Shown one piece after another: positions 1 to 8,910 of a stretch of DNA of 64,000 nucleotides (its first letter is position 1; each line of letters starts with the position of its first letter). Where the stretch lies: the IMG/VR virus record IMGVR_UViG_3300037189_011323, positions 1 to 64,000 of that record. One strand, given 5' to 3'. Made by a program: the position numbers and the translations under genes. Source of the DNA: a virus. The notes under the pieces were generated by a model, which did not search any database, was not told the DNA's origin, and saw nothing but the letters and a program-made list of their open reading frames with translations.

Positions 1-812
1 ACAACAGCCCAGTTACCTGCACCACGACGAGTGCGTTGTGCAATTAGGTTAGCAGCACGGTTGATAAGAACAGCTAGAGCAGCATGTTCGTCACCAACGA
101 ATGTTGCAGTACCACTTACAGTAGCTTGGTTGTAAGTAAATTCTTGTGCAGCCAATGAACGTAGGCTGTAAAGGATTTCCTGATCAATTTCAGCAGTGAT
201 TTCTTGTGCGAGAGCAGCCATGATTTCTGCTTCAATGTCAAGACCATGCATAGCCTGTGCATCTTGAGCAGCTTCAAAAGTCCAGCGTGCGCTTAACTTA
301 CGAGTCTTTGCTTCAACAGGTTGCTTTAGGATTTGAACATTGAGCTTACGACCTGGTGTACCTTCCATAGCAGCAGTGAAACCAGCCTTACCGTCAGTGC
401 TGTTAACACCTGGTGCAGTTCCAGAATAACCACTTGCAATCTTAAATGGTGAAAGTGCTTCATCATTAAGAGCAACGTCAGTACCAGCCTGACCGCTTGC
501 AGTTGATGTGAATGTTTCAGCATAACGTACACGAAGAGTGTGGATCTGTGCAACAGGTCCAGTCATTGGTTGAACACCAACGATTTCGTTTGCAATAACA
601 GTTGGCATAACACGGCGGATAACAGGGAGGATAACACGGTTAAGTGTTGCAATGTTACCAGCTGCAGTTGCACCAGCACTTGCGCTTTCAGCAAGATACT
701 TCTTAGTATTTTCGAGCACCATGCTCATTGTTGTACGACGATTACCGCTTAGACCTTCCAACAGGGCTGTCTTGGTTTCGTCCCAACGACTTTCAATTAA
801 TTCTTGTGACAT
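1..812 (-). CDS. gp23: Major capsid protein gp23, C-terminal part beyond the window
   Basis: The gene reads leftwards from an ATG at 812-810, with a GGAGAAG ribosome site just upstream, and is still open at base 1, so about 270 N-terminal residues are present. Recognisable gp23 features are the MPTVIANEIVGVQPMTGP stretch near residue 70 and the helix-rich block KLSARWTFEAAQDAQAMHGL followed by EIDQEI near residue 200. gp23 forms the hexamers of the T4 head. In T4 the first 65 residues are removed by the gp21 protease, and the N-terminal part here (MSQELIESRW onwards) is the equivalent propeptide. It lies downstream of genes 20, 67-like, 68-like, 21 and 22 on the same strand, the T4 order. Identity is secure; the missing C-terminus is an artefact of the window edge. 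Confidence 0.95.
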   Translation of the reverse strand, partial: MSQELIESRWDETKTALLEGLSGNRRTTMSMVLENTKKYLAESASAGATAAGNIATLNRVILPVIRRVMPTVIANEIVGVQPMTGPVAQIHTLRVRYAETFTSTASGQAGTDVALNDEALSPFKIASGYSGTAPGVNSTDGKAGFTAAMEGTPGRKLNVQILKQPVEAKTRKLSARWTFEAAQDAQAMHGLDIEAEIMAALAQEITAEIDQEILYSLRSLAAQEFTYNQATVSGTATFVGDEHAALAVLINRAANLIAQRTRRGAGNWAV

Positions 813-836
813 AGGGTCTTCTCCAAATTTGTATTA

Positions 837-1934
837 TCACTTTAGACCAGCAAGACGCTTCATTTCAATTATGTTTGAAGTTTCTTTCTGTTCAGTTTTA
901 ACAGCACGATCACCTGTAACTTCTTTCTTGCTTTCAACGATAGTTTGCTTTGTAGCTTCTACCTTTGGAGCATTGCCTTCCATTACTGGGTTTAAGTACT
1001 TTTTGTATGCTGCGTCGAGTTTTTCTGTTGGGACTGATTCCAGCAGTTGTGACATCACAGCGGCTTTGTCTTTGCTAAGAGGACTTAGCAATTCGTTGAG
1101 TTTACCGTTACGAGCAATGCTTTCATTGATTTTACGGATTTCTACTTCTTTTGCCTTAACTTCAGTCAACGCACGTTCTTCGGCATCACGTGATTCACTG
1201 ATTTGACGAGCCATTAGCTCGATCTTACCAGTAAGTTTCTTGATGTCTGCACGTTCGTTAAGGTAGCTTGCGCCAAACTCAGTTGCAAAGGCTTCAAAAA
1301 TCTTACGACCGAAGTTGTTTTCCTTGGCTTCCTGAATATCTGTTTTGAGTTGGTTTAATTCTGTACGTAGATGATTTGTAACTGTGCCTTCTACAAGTGC
1401 ACTTGCTTTTTTTACGAAACTATCACGAAGTGATTCAAGTTTCTTACGACCTTCGGTTACAACTGCAACCTTAGTGCGAGCAAGATCCATCTTGTCTGCT
1501 GCAAATTCTGCAATCTCAGCTTGTAAGTTTTCAGCAACGAATGCTTCTAACTTACTGATTGCATTTTGCATATTGGCACGATCACCACGAAGTTCAGCAA
1601 CTTCACTTGCAAGTGATTCACTTAGATAAGCATCAAAATTACGAGCCTTATCCATCATTTGCTTTGTGAATTTTACACGGTCTTCGCTAACCATTTCACG
1701 TTCAGCACGAATTTTTGACAATTCGTCTGTAAGTGATTCGTTAACCATCTTGTCCAGAGCCTCAACCATATTAGCACGGTCGTGTTCATAACGACTAGCC
1801 ATTTCCTCACGAATTTCATCACGAATCTGTCCACGTGCTTCTTCAAGTTTCACATTCCATGCTTCTTCAAGTTGCTTACGTGTATCTTCGTTCAGAAGTC
1901 CGCTTTCTAGTAATGGTTTTAGAGCTTCGAACAT
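837..1934 (-). CDS. gp22: Prohead core scaffold protein gp22
   Basis: This 365-residue protein is almost entirely charged heptad-like helix (repeated E, K, R, A and L with few aromatic residues), as expected of the T4 head scaffold that fills the prohead and is later digested by gp21. It begins MFEALKPLLESGLLNEDTRK, a typical gp22 start, and ends in a basic tail (MKRLAGLK). T4 gp22 is about 270 residues, so this one is roughly a third longer, the extra length being more coiled coil in the middle. AGGAGA sits just before the ATG. It lies between the protease gene and the capsid gene, which confirms the call by position. Sequence alone would only say coiled coil, since scaffolds diverge fast. 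Confidence 0.85.
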   Translation of the reverse strand: MFEALKPLLESGLLNEDTRKQLEEAWNVKLEEARGQIRDEIREEMASRYEHDRANMVEALDKMVNESLTDELSKIRAEREMVSEDRVKFTKQMMDKARNFDAYLSESLASEVAELRGDRANMQNAISKLEAFVAENLQAEIAEFAADKMDLARTKVAVVTEGRKKLESLRDSFVKKASALVEGTVTNHLRTELNQLKTDIQEAKENNFGRKIFEAFATEFGASYLNERADIKKLTGKIELMARQISESRDAEERALTEVKAKEVEIRKINESIARNGKLNELLSPLSKDKAAVMSQLLESVPTEKLDAAYKKYLNPVMEGNAPKVEATKQTIVESKKEVTGDRAVKTEQKETSNIIEMKRLAGLK

Positions 1935-1949
1935 TAATTTCTCCTGAAC

Positions 1950-2573
1950 TTATATTTTTAATTCATCAATAAATTTAGCAAGTTCTTGCTTAAGATATTT
2001 TTGAACTCGTTGATCTTGATTTAAATCTTTAGCCATTTCCAAAATGCGATGACCACCGTTCATATTCATTAGTCCTTCATAGACTGCTGTTGGGTAGGCA
2101 TTAGGTGCACTTGGCTGTGCTACAATATCAACAGTAACGATATCAAAATCGCTTACTGCACCGTCGTTTTCGTTTACATTACCACTTCCACGACTACTTA
2201 CTCCTAGTTTGACACCACTTTCTAACATGGTGCGAACTAAATTGCCCATTGGAGTAGGCAAAATCTTCATCTTACCATAACCGTTCGGTCCATCTAACCA
2301 CATTTCTGTAATCATATGACTTACACGATCAAGGTTAATGCGTAAGTTTGTTGGGTGATCTACTTCACCCAACACACTATAACCTGTTCTAATTTGCTTA
2401 TTGAGTGTTTCAATAGCACGACTAATTTCATTAACGGGATAAACACGTTGATTTGCGTTCTTTACACCACCTTGGATGCAAATGCCCTTCATATAAAGGT
2501 TTTTGCCTTCATCAGTTGATGTTTCCATCTTTGCTTGGTCGTAACTAAGATTTTCAATAAGCAAATTATTCAT
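1950..2573 (-). CDS. gp21: Prohead protease gp21
   Basis: This 207-residue protein is close in length to T4 gp21 (about 212). gp21 is a serine protease, structurally related to herpesvirus assemblins, that matures the prohead by cutting gp23, gp24, the scaffold and itself. Visible family features are the N-terminal GICIQGGVKNANQRVYP block near residue 30, the GEVDHP motif with candidate catalytic His73, and the GVSSRGSG motif with candidate nucleophile Ser126 or Ser127. The block DFDIVTVDIVAQPSAPNA follows near residue 142. The gene lies directly between the 68-like core gene and gp22. Confidence 0.93.
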   Translation of the reverse strand: MNNLLIENLSYDQAKMETSTDEGKNLYMKGICIQGGVKNANQRVYPVNEISRAIETLNKQIRTGYSVLGEVDHPTNLRINLDRVSHMITEMWLDGPNGYGKMKILPTPMGNLVRTMLESGVKLGVSSRGSGNVNENDGAVSDFDIVTVDIVAQPSAPNAYPTAVYEGLMNMNGGHRILEMAKDLNQDQRVQKYLKQELAKFIDELKI

Positions 2574-2587
2574 AACTTTTCTTTACC

Positions 2588-3445
2588 TTACTTTGGAAGA
2601 TTACTCTTCTTGTTTACATTTGGACCACCGCCAGTTGCAAACTTGCCTTCTGCACTTTGTGGCTTCTTGGCATTTGAGAAACCTTTCTTGCCAGCGTCAC
2701 CACCTGGTGCATTAAGGAACTTACCACTGTGTGGGAAATTACCTGACTTTGGACTAGTATATTGCTTGCCATTTGGATCTACTTGTTCACTCTTTTGAGC
2801 AATATTCTTTGCAGTGCCACCCATGTCGTTCTTGCCAGCAACAACGCTCTTTGGATTTGTTTCACCAGTTTTTACGAATTCACCAGTGCCAGCACCTACT
2901 GTAGCACCATTTGGCTTTGCGCCAAACTCGCCCTTGTATGGTTCGCCAACTTTTTCAACATATTCACGAACTACGCCTTCTTCAGCGTGTTCTGGTTCTT
3001 CTTTTTCTTGTGCCATTAGCTTTTCAAATTCAGCCTTAAGGTCGTCAAGAGCATCTTCAAGGTCCATTACACGATCTTCAACGTCACCTGCTTCACCAGC
3101 TTCGTCGCCCATGTCCATGTCATCACTGTCCATGCCCATGTCATCGTCTGCACCGTCCATACCGTCATGATCTGCTTCAATATCGTGCATCATGTCATCG
3201 GTTTGGTCCATGCTCATGTCGTCACCAGCTTCTTCCATGCCGAAGTTTTCTTCAACTGAATCTTCTTCAACTGCTTCTTCGTCCATGTCTTCTGCTTCAT
3301 CAACGCCTTCTTCCATTTCTTCTGCAACGATTTCGTTGTAGATGTCACGGCTTTTTGCTACAACAAGGTTATGAAATAATTCTTTTGCCTTGTCTTGTTC
3401 ATCATTAATGATGTATTCTATAAGTTGTTCGTACTGACTACGCAT
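2588..3445 (-). CDS. Acidic prohead core protein in the gp68 position
   Basis: This 285-residue protein has three parts: a short helical head (residues 1-35), a very acidic Met/Asp/Glu-rich centre with runs such as GMDSDDMDMGDEAGEAGD (about 40-165), and a Gly/Lys/Asn-rich basic tail (about 190-285). In T4 two small core proteins, gp67 (very acidic) and gp68, lie between genes 20 and 21, are packed in the prohead and are cut by gp21. This gene occupies the gp68 slot and has the acidic composition of gp67. The call rests on position and composition, not on motif identity. AGGAG precedes the start. Long open frames on the opposite strand here come from the biased composition and are not genes. 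Confidence 0.6.
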   Translation of the reverse strand: MRSQYEQLIEYIINDEQDKAKELFHNLVVAKSRDIYNEIVAEEMEEGVDEAEDMDEEAVEEDSVEENFGMEEAGDDMSMDQTDDMMHDIEADHDGMDGADDDMGMDSDDMDMGDEAGEAGDVEDRVMDLEDALDDLKAEFEKLMAQEKEEPEHAEEGVVREYVEKVGEPYKGEFGAKPNGATVGAGTGEFVKTGETNPKSVVAGKNDMGGTAKNIAQKSEQVDPNGKQYTSPKSGNFPHSGKFLNAPGGDAGKKGFSNAKKPQSAEGKFATGGGPNVNKKSNLPK

Positions 3446-3547
3446 ATAAAAAACTCCTGTGGAATTATATCCTGTGATTATATTTAAACTATGGTTATAA
3501 TAAGTGCCTGAAATAGCCGTATTTTTGAATTTTTTGTGAAAAATAAA

Positions 3548-3772
3548 TTATAAGCCTGGTTGGCCGCTACTTGGCGCACCATATTGTTGGCGCACTAACT
3601 TGATTTTTTCAACATATTCGACCGTGCGCTGGTCATTCATTTTACGTAATTGGTTAATTTGAGCAAGTGTTAGTCGTGTTTTACGCAAATCATGAATCTT
3701 ATCTACACTATTATCACGTGATAGATCTTGATAGGCTCCATTATTTGCATTAAACATTTCACTTAAAAACAT
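3548..3772 (-). CDS. Small conserved head protein in the gp67 position
   Basis: A 74-residue basic protein starting MFLSEMFNANNGAYQDLSRD, followed by a helical KTRLTLAQINQLRKMND segment and ending in a short Gly/Pro-rich tail. It sits between the portal gene and the acidic core protein, the slot held by gene 67 in T4, but it is not acidic like T4 gp67. From memory, similar small proteins stand beside the portal gene in marine T4-like phages; their role is not known to me. A GGAG ribosome site and a CTAAATAAA late-promoter-like box lie just upstream. Its conserved place and good ribosome site support a real gene. Confidence 0.65.
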   Translation of the reverse strand: MFLSEMFNANNGAYQDLSRDNSVDKIHDLRKTRLTLAQINQLRKMNDQRTVEYVEKIKLVRQQYGAPSSGQPGL

Positions 3773-3785
3773 AACTGCTCCACTT

Positions 3786-3794
3786 TTTATTTAG
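3786..3794 (-). promoter_or_regulatory. Putative late promoter box CTAAATAAA
   Basis: On the minus strand the box reads CTAAATAAA, resembling the T4 late promoter TATAAATA, and ends 13 bases before the ATG at 3772. It lies between the portal stop codon and the next start, so the small downstream head genes may have their own late transcript. No -35 box is expected for gp55-dependent promoters. One short AT-rich match in AT-rich DNA is weak evidence alone; repetition of the box before other structural genes strengthens it. Confidence 0.45.
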
Positions 3795-3796
3795 GT

Positions 3797-5584
3797 TTAT
3801 GCGCCACCTAGCGCCGCACCAGCAGTTTGTCCACCTGCAGCACCGCCGCCAGCACCACCTGTTGGACTTGGAACACCAGCCGCACCAACTTCACCACCTA
3901 TTGGCGGTGCACCTGGTCCACCTAGTCCACCACCTTGTTCTGCAGCTTGTATATCGCTTACGGTTTCAAGGTCAGTGCTTATTGCACCTGGTGTAACACC
4001 AACTGTTCGTAGATCAGCACCCTGAATCATACCCTTTGGTTGCTCTGTGCCACGTTCTTCATGCCACATCTTATCGTTTTCAGCAAGTTCCATATCACTC
4101 AAACCAAGATATTTCTTTAACATAAAGCGTTTACTCAAGTAATCAGTTTGGTTAATTTGTGTAAATGCAGTAATACGACCAGCATTTAACTCAAGTTCAC
4201 GATATGCTGCAAAATTTTGTGGTTCAGTAAATTTAATTTCAAACAAGCTATTATCAAGGTTGAAACCACGATGTTTTAAAAACATCTTAAATTCTGTATC
4301 AAACTTTGGACTTATATAACGCTGCAATCTCTTGCAATATTCATTAAAACGATGTTCTTGTATAAGTGCAGTAGTTACCTTACCATCAACAAATGCACGA
4401 TCACTGTCTTCTGGACCAGTTGGTAGATAAGAACTTGGAATACGAAGACTACGATACATCTTGTTTTGGAAATAACGCAAGTCATCAATTTCACCAAGAT
4501 TTTGACCACCAGGTAGAACTTCTACTGATGAGCCACGACCTTCTGCACTTTGTGGAAAGAAAAAATCTTCATTCATACTCATTGGATTATATGAAGCATC
4601 CATTAAGTTAGAACCACCACCACTTTGTGTTGGTATTCTGCGTTGATTAATTTCATTCTTTACACGTTCAACAAATTGCATTGCAAGATGTGCTGGCATG
4701 TTGCCAACATCAATCTTAAACATTCTGCGTTCTGGTGCACGACTAATACGATAGATAAGAATTGCATCTTCAAGTAATTCTTTTTGCTTGAATACTTTAA
4801 AGATTGCTTCAAATATACTAACACCAAATGGCCAGTTGACATCTAAACCTTCAGTTAGACTTAAATGAACAATATGTTCTGCACCAACAGGAAATTCATT
4901 GTTACCAGCACCGAAACGTGTATTTGGTGAAAATACTTCACCACCTGCTGTATAAGAACGACTACCGCCCATATAAGGAGCAAAGGCATAACTGTCATTT
5001 GGACCAGGTGGACGAGTAATAGTATTATTCTGTAGATTTGGATTTAAATCACGAATATAATAAATTTCAGGTTCTTTACCTTTAGATTCATTAACAATAA
5101 CCTTGCTAACACGGTTCATTTCAGTCCAAAACCACTTATAAGTTTCTGGATCACGAACAAACACTTGGTCACCATACTTTAATGTGTTACGGAAAATCTT
5201 AAAGATACGCTGTTCAAAGTCTTGTAATTTACACCAAGCCTTTAACTGTTCTTTTAGAATCATTACTTCATTTTCAGTAGCTTCTTCATTAAAATGAACA
5301 TTAAATGGTGTATGTGTTTCTTCACTACGTTGTGTACAGAACTCACTTAAAATATCAAGTGCGCTGTTGGCTTCACTATCTAAATCCATATTTTCATATT
5401 GAGTATAACGATCAATACGATTTGGGTGACCGCTATAAACATCTGGCAACATGCTTTGATAGTTACGATATGCGGCGTTTGCTTGTGAACCAAGATAATT
5501 GTAACTGCTATAATCTGTTACACTACCGTTTACAGGGCTATATGAACCATCACTTACAATACGCCAATGCTTTTTCCAACCCAT
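3797..5584 (-). CDS. gp20: Portal vertex protein gp20
   Basis: This 595-residue protein (T4 gp20 is 524) forms the dodecameric portal through which DNA enters the head. The body shows the gp20 pattern, including ENMDLDSEANSALDILSEFC near residue 65, the stretch around KLQDFEQRIFKIFRNTLKYG near 140, and the conserved block around LPGGQNLGEIDDLRYFQNKM followed by SLRIPSSYLPTGPEDSDRAF near 380. The last 60 residues are a Gly/Ala/Pro-rich low-complexity tail. An AAGGA ribosome site and a CATAAATAT late box precede it. It is the first gene of the T4-order head block. Confidence 0.95.
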   Translation of the reverse strand: MGWKKHWRIVSDGSYSPVNGSVTDYSSYNYLGSQANAAYRNYQSMLPDVYSGHPNRIDRYTQYENMDLDSEANSALDILSEFCTQRSEETHTPFNVHFNEEATENEVMILKEQLKAWCKLQDFEQRIFKIFRNTLKYGDQVFVRDPETYKWFWTEMNRVSKVIVNESKGKEPEIYYIRDLNPNLQNNTITRPPGPNDSYAFAPYMGGSRSYTAGGEVFSPNTRFGAGNNEFPVGAEHIVHLSLTEGLDVNWPFGVSIFEAIFKVFKQKELLEDAILIYRISRAPERRMFKIDVGNMPAHLAMQFVERVKNEINQRRIPTQSGGGSNLMDASYNPMSMNEDFFFPQSAEGRGSSVEVLPGGQNLGEIDDLRYFQNKMYRSLRIPSSYLPTGPEDSDRAFVDGKVTTALIQEHRFNEYCKRLQRYISPKFDTEFKMFLKHRGFNLDNSLFEIKFTEPQNFAAYRELELNAGRITAFTQINQTDYLSKRFMLKKYLGLSDMELAENDKMWHEERGTEQPKGMIQGADLRTVGVTPGAISTDLETVSDIQAAEQGGGLGGPGAPPIGGEVGAAGVPSPTGGAGGGAAGGQTAGAALGGA

Positions 5585-5602
5585 TTGTGAAATCCTTGTA
5601 GA

Positions 5603-5611
5603 ATATTTATG
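5603..5611 (-). promoter_or_regulatory. Putative late promoter box CATAAATAT before gene 20
   Basis: The minus strand reads CATAAATAT, a close match to the T4 late promoter, ending 18 bases before the portal ATG at 5584. It would be used by host RNA polymerase carrying gp55, whose gene is at 16879-17727. It lies in the 49-base gap between the tape measure and portal genes. Confidence 0.55.
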
Positions 5612-5633
5612 GATATATGCGGTGTTTTAATTA

Positions 5634-7967
5634 TTATGCTACACGCACACTAGTGCGTTCAGTATGACTGCTGATATCATCAAGTAAACTTATCATGTCA
5701 TCAAACTTGGAATTTAAAGCTGTAAGCAATTCATCACTCATATTTCTTGTATTCATTGCGGTTGGTATTTGTTCTTTAACTGTTTGTGCACTTTTTGCAG
5801 CATCAGTTAATAATTCTGTTAAGTTTTCTGGTAATACTGCTTCTGTTCCGTGCAGCATCGCAAGGTATCCAGATTTTGGTCCAGAAGCAATTCCGCCATT
5901 GTCTAATGGTGGTAATCCGTAACTTCGACGTATATCATTAACCGCAGCATCACTGACGCTAGTCATACTTGCAGGTTGCTGATTTGGTTGTGTGTTATTA
6001 CCACTGTTCATGAACCAATCTGGCATATCAATTCTTGACCTTGTATCAGATTGTATTGCCTGTGTTCTTGCAAGCATATTTCGGTCAGATTGAGCCAACC
6101 GTTCACCCATTCTTCTTATTTCAGCCCTATTTTCATCTTCGCTTATATTACCAACAAAACCACCCGCACCAGTAATACCTGATTCAGTAAACTTTCTTAT
6201 TAAACCAACAATTGCTTCGGTAACATTCTTAAATGCCCATGCAGTATTTTCTAAAACTTTACTATCAAGCATTGTTTCTTGAATTTGTTTAGCCATATCA
6301 CGACCAGCATTTGCTGCTAATATTAATTGTGTATCAAGTTGTGCTGAAGTAGCTTTTTGTTTTTCTACTGCTTGTTCAGCTGCGGTTATTGATTCTTGCG
6401 TTACACGATTTCTTTCTTGTAGTTCACCCTTATACGCTTCTCTTAAATCTTGGACTAATCCAGTAACACCAGCCATACCAGCACGAGCTAAATCAGTGCT
6501 TGCGATTATGTCTGCTTTCATGGCACTACCCAAATCAGCATTTATTCTTCGCATACTTGCGCCATCTAACGTGCCGTCTTGAAAATTTTGCATTGCACGA
6601 TTAATACTTTCACCAAAACCAGCCATATTAGACATCATATATGCACTTGCTGGTGTAATTGCTTGCCCAAATACCACAGTTTCCATGAATGCTTTACGTT
6701 GTGCAACACTCATATTCTCCATTGCGGCGATGGTGCCTAAACGTGTTTTCTCATCCATGCCAGCAAGTTTCTGCTGAAAGGCAACTTCGTTTGTTTGATC
6801 ACGAACTTCTTGTTCACGGCGTTTTGCATCTTCACCAGTAATAGCACTTATAATGCGTAAATTCTCTGCATACTTGGATGTTTGCTGTGCAACTTCTTCA
6901 TTACTACTTGTAAGACTGCCACCACTTTGACGCATTAAACCCATAGTATCAGCAATTAAACCTGCTTGTTCTCTAAATGTAAATCCAAGTTTTTGTAACT
7001 CAAGACTTACACCACTTTTACGCATGGTAGTTCCAACATCACCCATACGTTTAGCGGCTTCAGTACTGCTTATACCCAACAATGATAAATTTTGTGTGTT
7101 TGCTTTAACAACTTCTGCAAATTCAGGTAGTGTCAAGTTTAATGCTAAACCAGCGTTAGCCATATCACGTATACCACCCGCAAATACTAAACCTGCACTA
7201 TTGATTAAATTAAAATTAGTATAAAGTTTATCTAATTCACTTGTTAATATCGGAATTGCAGTTTGTGCCAGTTTATCTGCGGCTTCACTTGCACTATTAA
7301 GAAAAATTCCCAATCCTTTTGCCGCTATACCAACACCAGCAGTAATAATGCCACCTATACCAGCACCCAATGCTGCAACAACTGGTGCCGCCGCCATTGC
7401 CGCATCACCAAATGTAGATAAAGCATTACCAGCTACACTTGTTGTTTTAAACAATACGCTTGCCGCCGCCGCTGTAGTAGTGCCAGCCATTCTTATGTCA
7501 GTTTCACCACCTTGATATGCTTTTACAAGTGATAATGAATTTGTATAAAGTGAACTTAAAATTGTTGTTCCGCCTTGTATTGCACCATTAAACTTTACAA
7601 GTTGTGAGTTTAATGACATTACAACGTTATTTGCATAACCTTGATTACGAATATACAAATCAAATTTTGCTTTAAACTCTGGCGGAACTACTTCTTTAAC
7701 TCTATCATTAAGTGCTTGTAATTGTAACTGTGTTTCACGTGCAGTCAATCTGCCTTTGCGTTGTTCAGACAGTATTTGCTGTTCTTCACGTTGACGTTCA
7801 CGCATTAAACGTTTATAAGATTCATTAGTATCTTTTGTAGTTTTATTAGTTTCTGTTAATTTTAATTTCAATGCTTCTGTAGCAAGATCTAATCCGCTGA
7901 ACTTTGTTGTTACATTTTTAAGTGCTTCATTAAAAGCAGCTAATTCGGCATCGCTTATTTCAGCCAT
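5634..7967 (-). CDS. Tail tape measure protein (gp29 role)
   Basis: This 777-residue protein has an N-terminal charged helical region (residues 1-120), a long Ala/Gly-rich hydrophobic region (about 160-232, with AAMAAAPVVAALGAGIGGII), then more helix. The C-terminal motif GGIASGPKSGYLAMLHGTEA, followed by VLP, lies near residue 690. That Gly-rich motif ending in GTEAVLP is common at the C-terminus of phage tape measure proteins. The protein would set tail length and be ejected ahead of the DNA; the hydrophobic region may enter the host membrane. T4 gp29 is shorter (590). It lies directly upstream of the portal gene and is divergent from the putative tape measure chaperone genes at 8034-9091, whereas in most phages these are co-directional. 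GGATG precedes the ATG. Confidence 0.8.
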   Translation of the reverse strand: MAEISDAELAAFNEALKNVTTKFSGLDLATEALKLKLTETNKTTKDTNESYKRLMRERQREEQQILSEQRKGRLTARETQLQLQALNDRVKEVVPPEFKAKFDLYIRNQGYANNVVMSLNSQLVKFNGAIQGGTTILSSLYTNSLSLVKAYQGGETDIRMAGTTTAAAASVLFKTTSVAGNALSTFGDAAMAAAPVVAALGAGIGGIITAGVGIAAKGLGIFLNSASEAADKLAQTAIPILTSELDKLYTNFNLINSAGLVFAGGIRDMANAGLALNLTLPEFAEVVKANTQNLSLLGISSTEAAKRMGDVGTTMRKSGVSLELQKLGFTFREQAGLIADTMGLMRQSGGSLTSSNEEVAQQTSKYAENLRIISAITGEDAKRREQEVRDQTNEVAFQQKLAGMDEKTRLGTIAAMENMSVAQRKAFMETVVFGQAITPASAYMMSNMAGFGESINRAMQNFQDGTLDGASMRRINADLGSAMKADIIASTDLARAGMAGVTGLVQDLREAYKGELQERNRVTQESITAAEQAVEKQKATSAQLDTQLILAANAGRDMAKQIQETMLDSKVLENTAWAFKNVTEAIVGLIRKFTESGITGAGGFVGNISEDENRAEIRRMGERLAQSDRNMLARTQAIQSDTRSRIDMPDWFMNSGNNTQPNQQPASMTSVSDAAVNDIRRSYGLPPLDNGGIASGPKSGYLAMLHGTEAVLPENLTELLTDAAKSAQTVKEQIPTAMNTRNMSDELLTALNSKFDDMISLLDDISSHTERTSVRVA

Positions 7968-7992
7968 TAAATTTCATCCATTTTTTTCTAAC

Positions 7993-8002
7993 TGTAAATA
8001 AT
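7993..8002 (+). promoter_or_regulatory. Putative late promoter box for the gp26-like gene
   Basis: The plus strand reads TGTAAATAAT, near the late consensus, 31 bases before the ATG at 8034. It shares a 66-base divergent intergenic space with an oppositely directed late box at 8011-8022, so both the tape measure gene and its putative chaperones would be late. Confidence 0.45.
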
Positions 8003-8010
8003 ACTGTCAA

Positions 8011-8022
8011 TTATTATTTATG
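8011..8022 (-). promoter_or_regulatory. Putative late promoter box for the tape measure gene
   Basis: On the minus strand the box reads CATAAATAATAA, ending 43 bases before the tape measure ATG at 7967. It forms a back-to-back pair with the plus-strand box at 7993-8002. Confidence 0.5.
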
Positions 8023-8033
8023 GAACTCAAAAA

Positions 8034-8876
8034 ATGCAAAATTCAAATCCACTTGCTAAACATTTTCGTCAGCCAGCAGTATTTCTTAAACTGCCTAGTG
8101 GTGGAAAATATTGGGCACCAGATAGTTTAGACCTTCCACCAAATGGTGAAGTAGGTATTATGCCAATGACAGCCAAGGATGAAATACTATTACGCACACC
8201 AGATGCACTTATGAATGGTCAAGGTGTAGTAAATGTAATACAAAGCTGTGTGCCTGCTATTAAAAATGCTTGGGCAATGCCAACTATAGATGTTGATGCA
8301 CTTCTTATTGCTATACGTATTGCAACTTATGGTGAAACCATGGAAATGGATAGTAAATGTCCTAAATGTGAAGCAGAAAGCCGCCATGGATTAGATTTAA
8401 GTAGAGTTCTATTTGGCGTTAGAGCACCAAATTATAATCAAATTGTAGAAATAGATGGATTAAAGATTAAGTTTAAACCACTTAACTATGTGCAAAGCAC
8501 TAAAAATAACATTGCTGGATTCGAAGAACAAAAGATTATACAGTTATTAAACAATGAAAACATTGATCCAGATACACGCAAAGCACAGTTTGATATGCAT
8601 CTACAAAATATTATCAAAAGTAATATAACTTTGTTGAGTGGTGCCACAGAAAGTATTACTACTGAAGACGGAACTATTGTTACTAATCCAGAGTTTATAT
8701 CACAATTCTACGATAATACTAACAACCATATTATTAAAACTGTTCAAGCAAAATTAAGAGAATTTGCTGATACAGCACAATTACCACCTACACGTGTGCA
8801 ATGTGAAGCATGTGATAACGAATATAATGTTAATGTAACTTTTGATTACGCAAATTTTTTCGAGCCACTATCTTAA
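8034..8876 (+). CDS. gp26: gp26-like baseplate/tail assembly protein, zero-frame product
   Basis: This 280-residue protein resembles the T4 base plate protein family that includes gp26. The N-terminal half carries KLPSGGKYWAP near residue 20 and the block GIMPMTAKDEILLRTPDALM near residue 41. There are two CxxC pairs: Cys109/Cys112 (CPKC) and Cys257/Cys260 (CEAC), which together look like a zinc ribbon split by a helical insert. It was historically placed in the T4 baseplate hub; a role as a tape measure chaperone fits better here. The last codons run over the slippery site T TTT TTC, from which a -1 shift continues into the frame ending at 9091. GGAA lies 8 bases before the ATG. Confidence 0.8.
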   Translation: MQNSNPLAKHFRQPAVFLKLPSGGKYWAPDSLDLPPNGEVGIMPMTAKDEILLRTPDALMNGQGVVNVIQSCVPAIKNAWAMPTIDVDALLIAIRIATYGETMEMDSKCPKCEAESRHGLDLSRVLFGVRAPNYNQIVEIDGLKIKFKPLNYVQSTKNNIAGFEEQKIIQLLNNENIDPDTRKAQFDMHLQNIIKSNITLLSGATESITTEDGTIVTNPEFISQFYDNTNNHIIKTVQAKLREFADTAQLPPTRVQCEACDNEYNVNVTFDYANFFEPLS

Positions 8877-8910
8877 CTCTCACCCAAGAAGAATTATTGA
8901 AGTTAGTGGC
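8855..8910 (+). promoter_or_regulatory. Predicted -1 programmed ribosomal frameshift site
   Basis: The heptamer T TTT TTC at 8855-8861 is in the correct phase: the zero-frame codons are TTT (8856-8858) and TTC (8859-8861), and both can re-pair as TTT after slipping back one base. The -1 frame then reads CGA GCC ACT and stays open to the stop at 9091. The 7-base inverted repeat GCCACTA (8864-8870) and TAGTGGC (8904-8910) could form a stimulatory stem starting two bases after the heptamer, with a 33-base loop. The zero frame stops at 8874-8876. The layout matches the G/GT type signal of tail chaperone genes. The short spacer before the stem is atypical, so the efficiency is unknown. Confidence 0.75.

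Noticed and set aside
2535-3170. Plus-strand open frames opposite the acidic core protein and gp21 start
   Set aside because: They mirror the biased Glu/Asp/Met codons of the minus-strand gene, have no ribosome site and no recognisable protein pattern.
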